Assembly: GCF_018035235.1 (NCBI RefSeq)
Contig: NZ_WPCV01000002.1
Span: 310,001 to 374,000 of the forward strand
Direction of reading: 5' to 3'
DNA: 64,000 nt
From: Citrobacter sp. On2M
GTDB taxonomy: Bacteria; Pseudomonadota; Gammaproteobacteria; Enterobacterales; Enterobacteriaceae
Shown: positions 63,285-64,000 of the stretch, piece by piece
Numbering within the stretch: position 1 is the first letter of the stretch
How the letters are laid out: the number at the start of each line of letters is the position of its first letter
Position numbers and translations under genes: made by a program
Notes under the pieces: generated by a model
The model's database searches: none
What the model was told of the DNA's origin: nothing
What the model saw: the letters and a program-made list of their open reading frames with translations, nothing else

Positions 63285-64000
63285 CGGCGAATCGGAATCA
63301 GGAATTCGCAGCGCAGGTTGATCGGGCGATCTCCCGCTTTGGCATCTTCTGCCGGGTAGTATCGCTCGATATCCTGCCCTTTACGGCGCGTCAGGTTCAG
63401 CATCGGCATGCATGTGCCATACACCGTCAGGATAAACTCCTGCACGCCGGTACCCAGCCCTTCATAGGTGAACATCACGTACTCGCCGCCCTGTAACAGA
63501 ATAGGCTGCGCCGATGGCACATAGCCATTGGCCTGTTCCGGCGTTAGCGCAGTGGTGTAAAACACTTCCTGCTCGTCATCTTTTTCAATGCTCGGACGCG
63601 TTTCGTTTAGCCCGTACAGCACCGGAGGGATCGCAGGAGCCTGACTGAGGAAATCGCGCCAGAACTGAATACGCATTTCATGACGGAAATCCGAAATCTG
63701 TTCCAGCGAGCAGGAATAGCTTTGTGTGGTGCCAAGCAGTTGCGTATCTTCCAGCGTGACAAACTCATGCGCCGGCATAGCAAATTCACCCAGTCGCATT
63801 GGTGGGCGAATACCGAACGCGCTCCAGTCCGGCGAGCGACGATACAGCGCAGGCGTCTGGGAAAACTGTTTCTTGAACGCGCGGGTAAAGGTTTGTTGAG
63901 AGTCGAAGCGATATTGCAGGGCAATATCCAGAATCGGACGCGCAGTCAGGCGTAGCGCCACTGCGGATTTCGATAAACGACGGGCGCGGATATAGGCGCC
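63281..64000 (-). CDS. rob: Rob, AraC/XylS-type regulator (5' end outside window)
   Basis: The last ~239 codons are present; the frame stays open to base 64000, so about 50 N-terminal residues are missing. Visible are the rest of the DNA-binding AraC domain (GAYIRARRLSKSA; 'ILDIALQYRFDSQQTFTRAF') and the C-terminal GyrI-like ligand domain unique to Rob ('GGEYVMFTYEGLGTGVQEFI'). Rob activates marbox promoters (micF, acrAB, inaA) in response to bile salts and fatty acids. Confidence 0.96.
   Translation of the reverse strand, partial: GAYIRARRLSKSAVALRLTARPILDIALQYRFDSQQTFTRAFKKQFSQTPALYRRSPDWSAFGIRPPMRLGEFAMPAHEFVTLEDTQLLGTTQSYSCSLEQISDFRHEMRIQFWRDFLSQAPAIPPVLYGLNETRPSIEKDDEQEVFYTTALTPEQANGYVPSAQPILLQGGEYVMFTYEGLGTGVQEFILTVYGTCMPMLNLTRRKGQDIERYYPAEDAKAGDRPINLRCEFLIPIRR

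Overview
The window comes from the chromosome of an enterobacterium close to Citrobacter and Salmonella. From yjiR to rob the gene order follows the well-known E. coli K-12 segment yjiR-yjiS ... symE-hsd ... yjiA-yjiX-btsT-tsr-lgo-opgB-yjjA-dnaC-dnaT-yjjB-yjjP-yjjQ-bglJ-fhuF-leuQPV-rsmC-holD-rimI-yjjG-prfC-osmY-ytjA-yjjU-yjjV-yjjW-yjjI-deoCABD-lplA-ytjB-serB-radA-nadR-ettA-slt-trpR-yjjX-gpmB-rob. Protein sequences are recognisably orthologous, but too diverged to be E. coli itself. A GGDEF gene beside fhuF and the leucine tRNAs is, as far as I recall, a Salmonella/Citrobacter arrangement. I infer Citrobacter. No database search was possible.

Left part (1-12.7 kb) is accessory. It holds the end of an Rpn-type transposase/nuclease gene, the MocR-type regulator yjiR with an array of CTGTAT boxes, yjiS, and a MarR regulator / HlyD adaptor / DUF2955 membrane protein operon that looks like a small efflux system. 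Next comes an 'immigration control' locus: symE toxin with its antisense RNA symR and a LexA-like site, then a type I restriction-modification operon in the order hsdM-hsdS-hsdR. After it lie a degraded gene end and a brnTA toxin-antitoxin locus whose toxin has collapsed to 23 codons while antitoxin and operator remain. REP elements flank these pieces.

12.7-24.6 kb: yjiA, yjiX and the pyruvate transporter btsT, with CRP and three BtsR-type sites. Then an unrecognised small protein with a nuclease-like D...ExK pattern, tsr with a flagellar sigma-28 promoter, a GNAT enzyme and the L-galactonate locus. That locus is lgoT, lgoR and lgoD plus an adjoining uxaB-like tagaturonate reductase, so the first two oxidoreductase steps of the pathway are encoded side by side.

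24.6-37.3 kb: opgB, yjjA, the primosome genes dnaT-dnaC, the yjjP-yjjB exporter and the AT-rich yjjQ-bglJ regulators. Then come a YbaK-like deacylase, an orphan PTS EIIC behind a 21-bp palindrome, fhuF and yjjZ (Fur sites), a diguanylate cyclase and three tRNA-Leu(CAG) genes behind a strong promoter.

37.3-64 kb is conserved core: rsmC, holD-rimI-yjjG, prfC, the sigma-S gene osmY, ytjA, yjjU-yjjV, the glycyl radical pair yjjI-yjjW, the deo operon (DeoR operators O1 inside yjjI and O2 before deoC, plus a candidate third site), lplA-ytjB, serB-radA-nadR, ettA, slt, trpR, yjjX, gpmB and the 3' part of rob. Three ERIC elements and several REPs sit between these genes.
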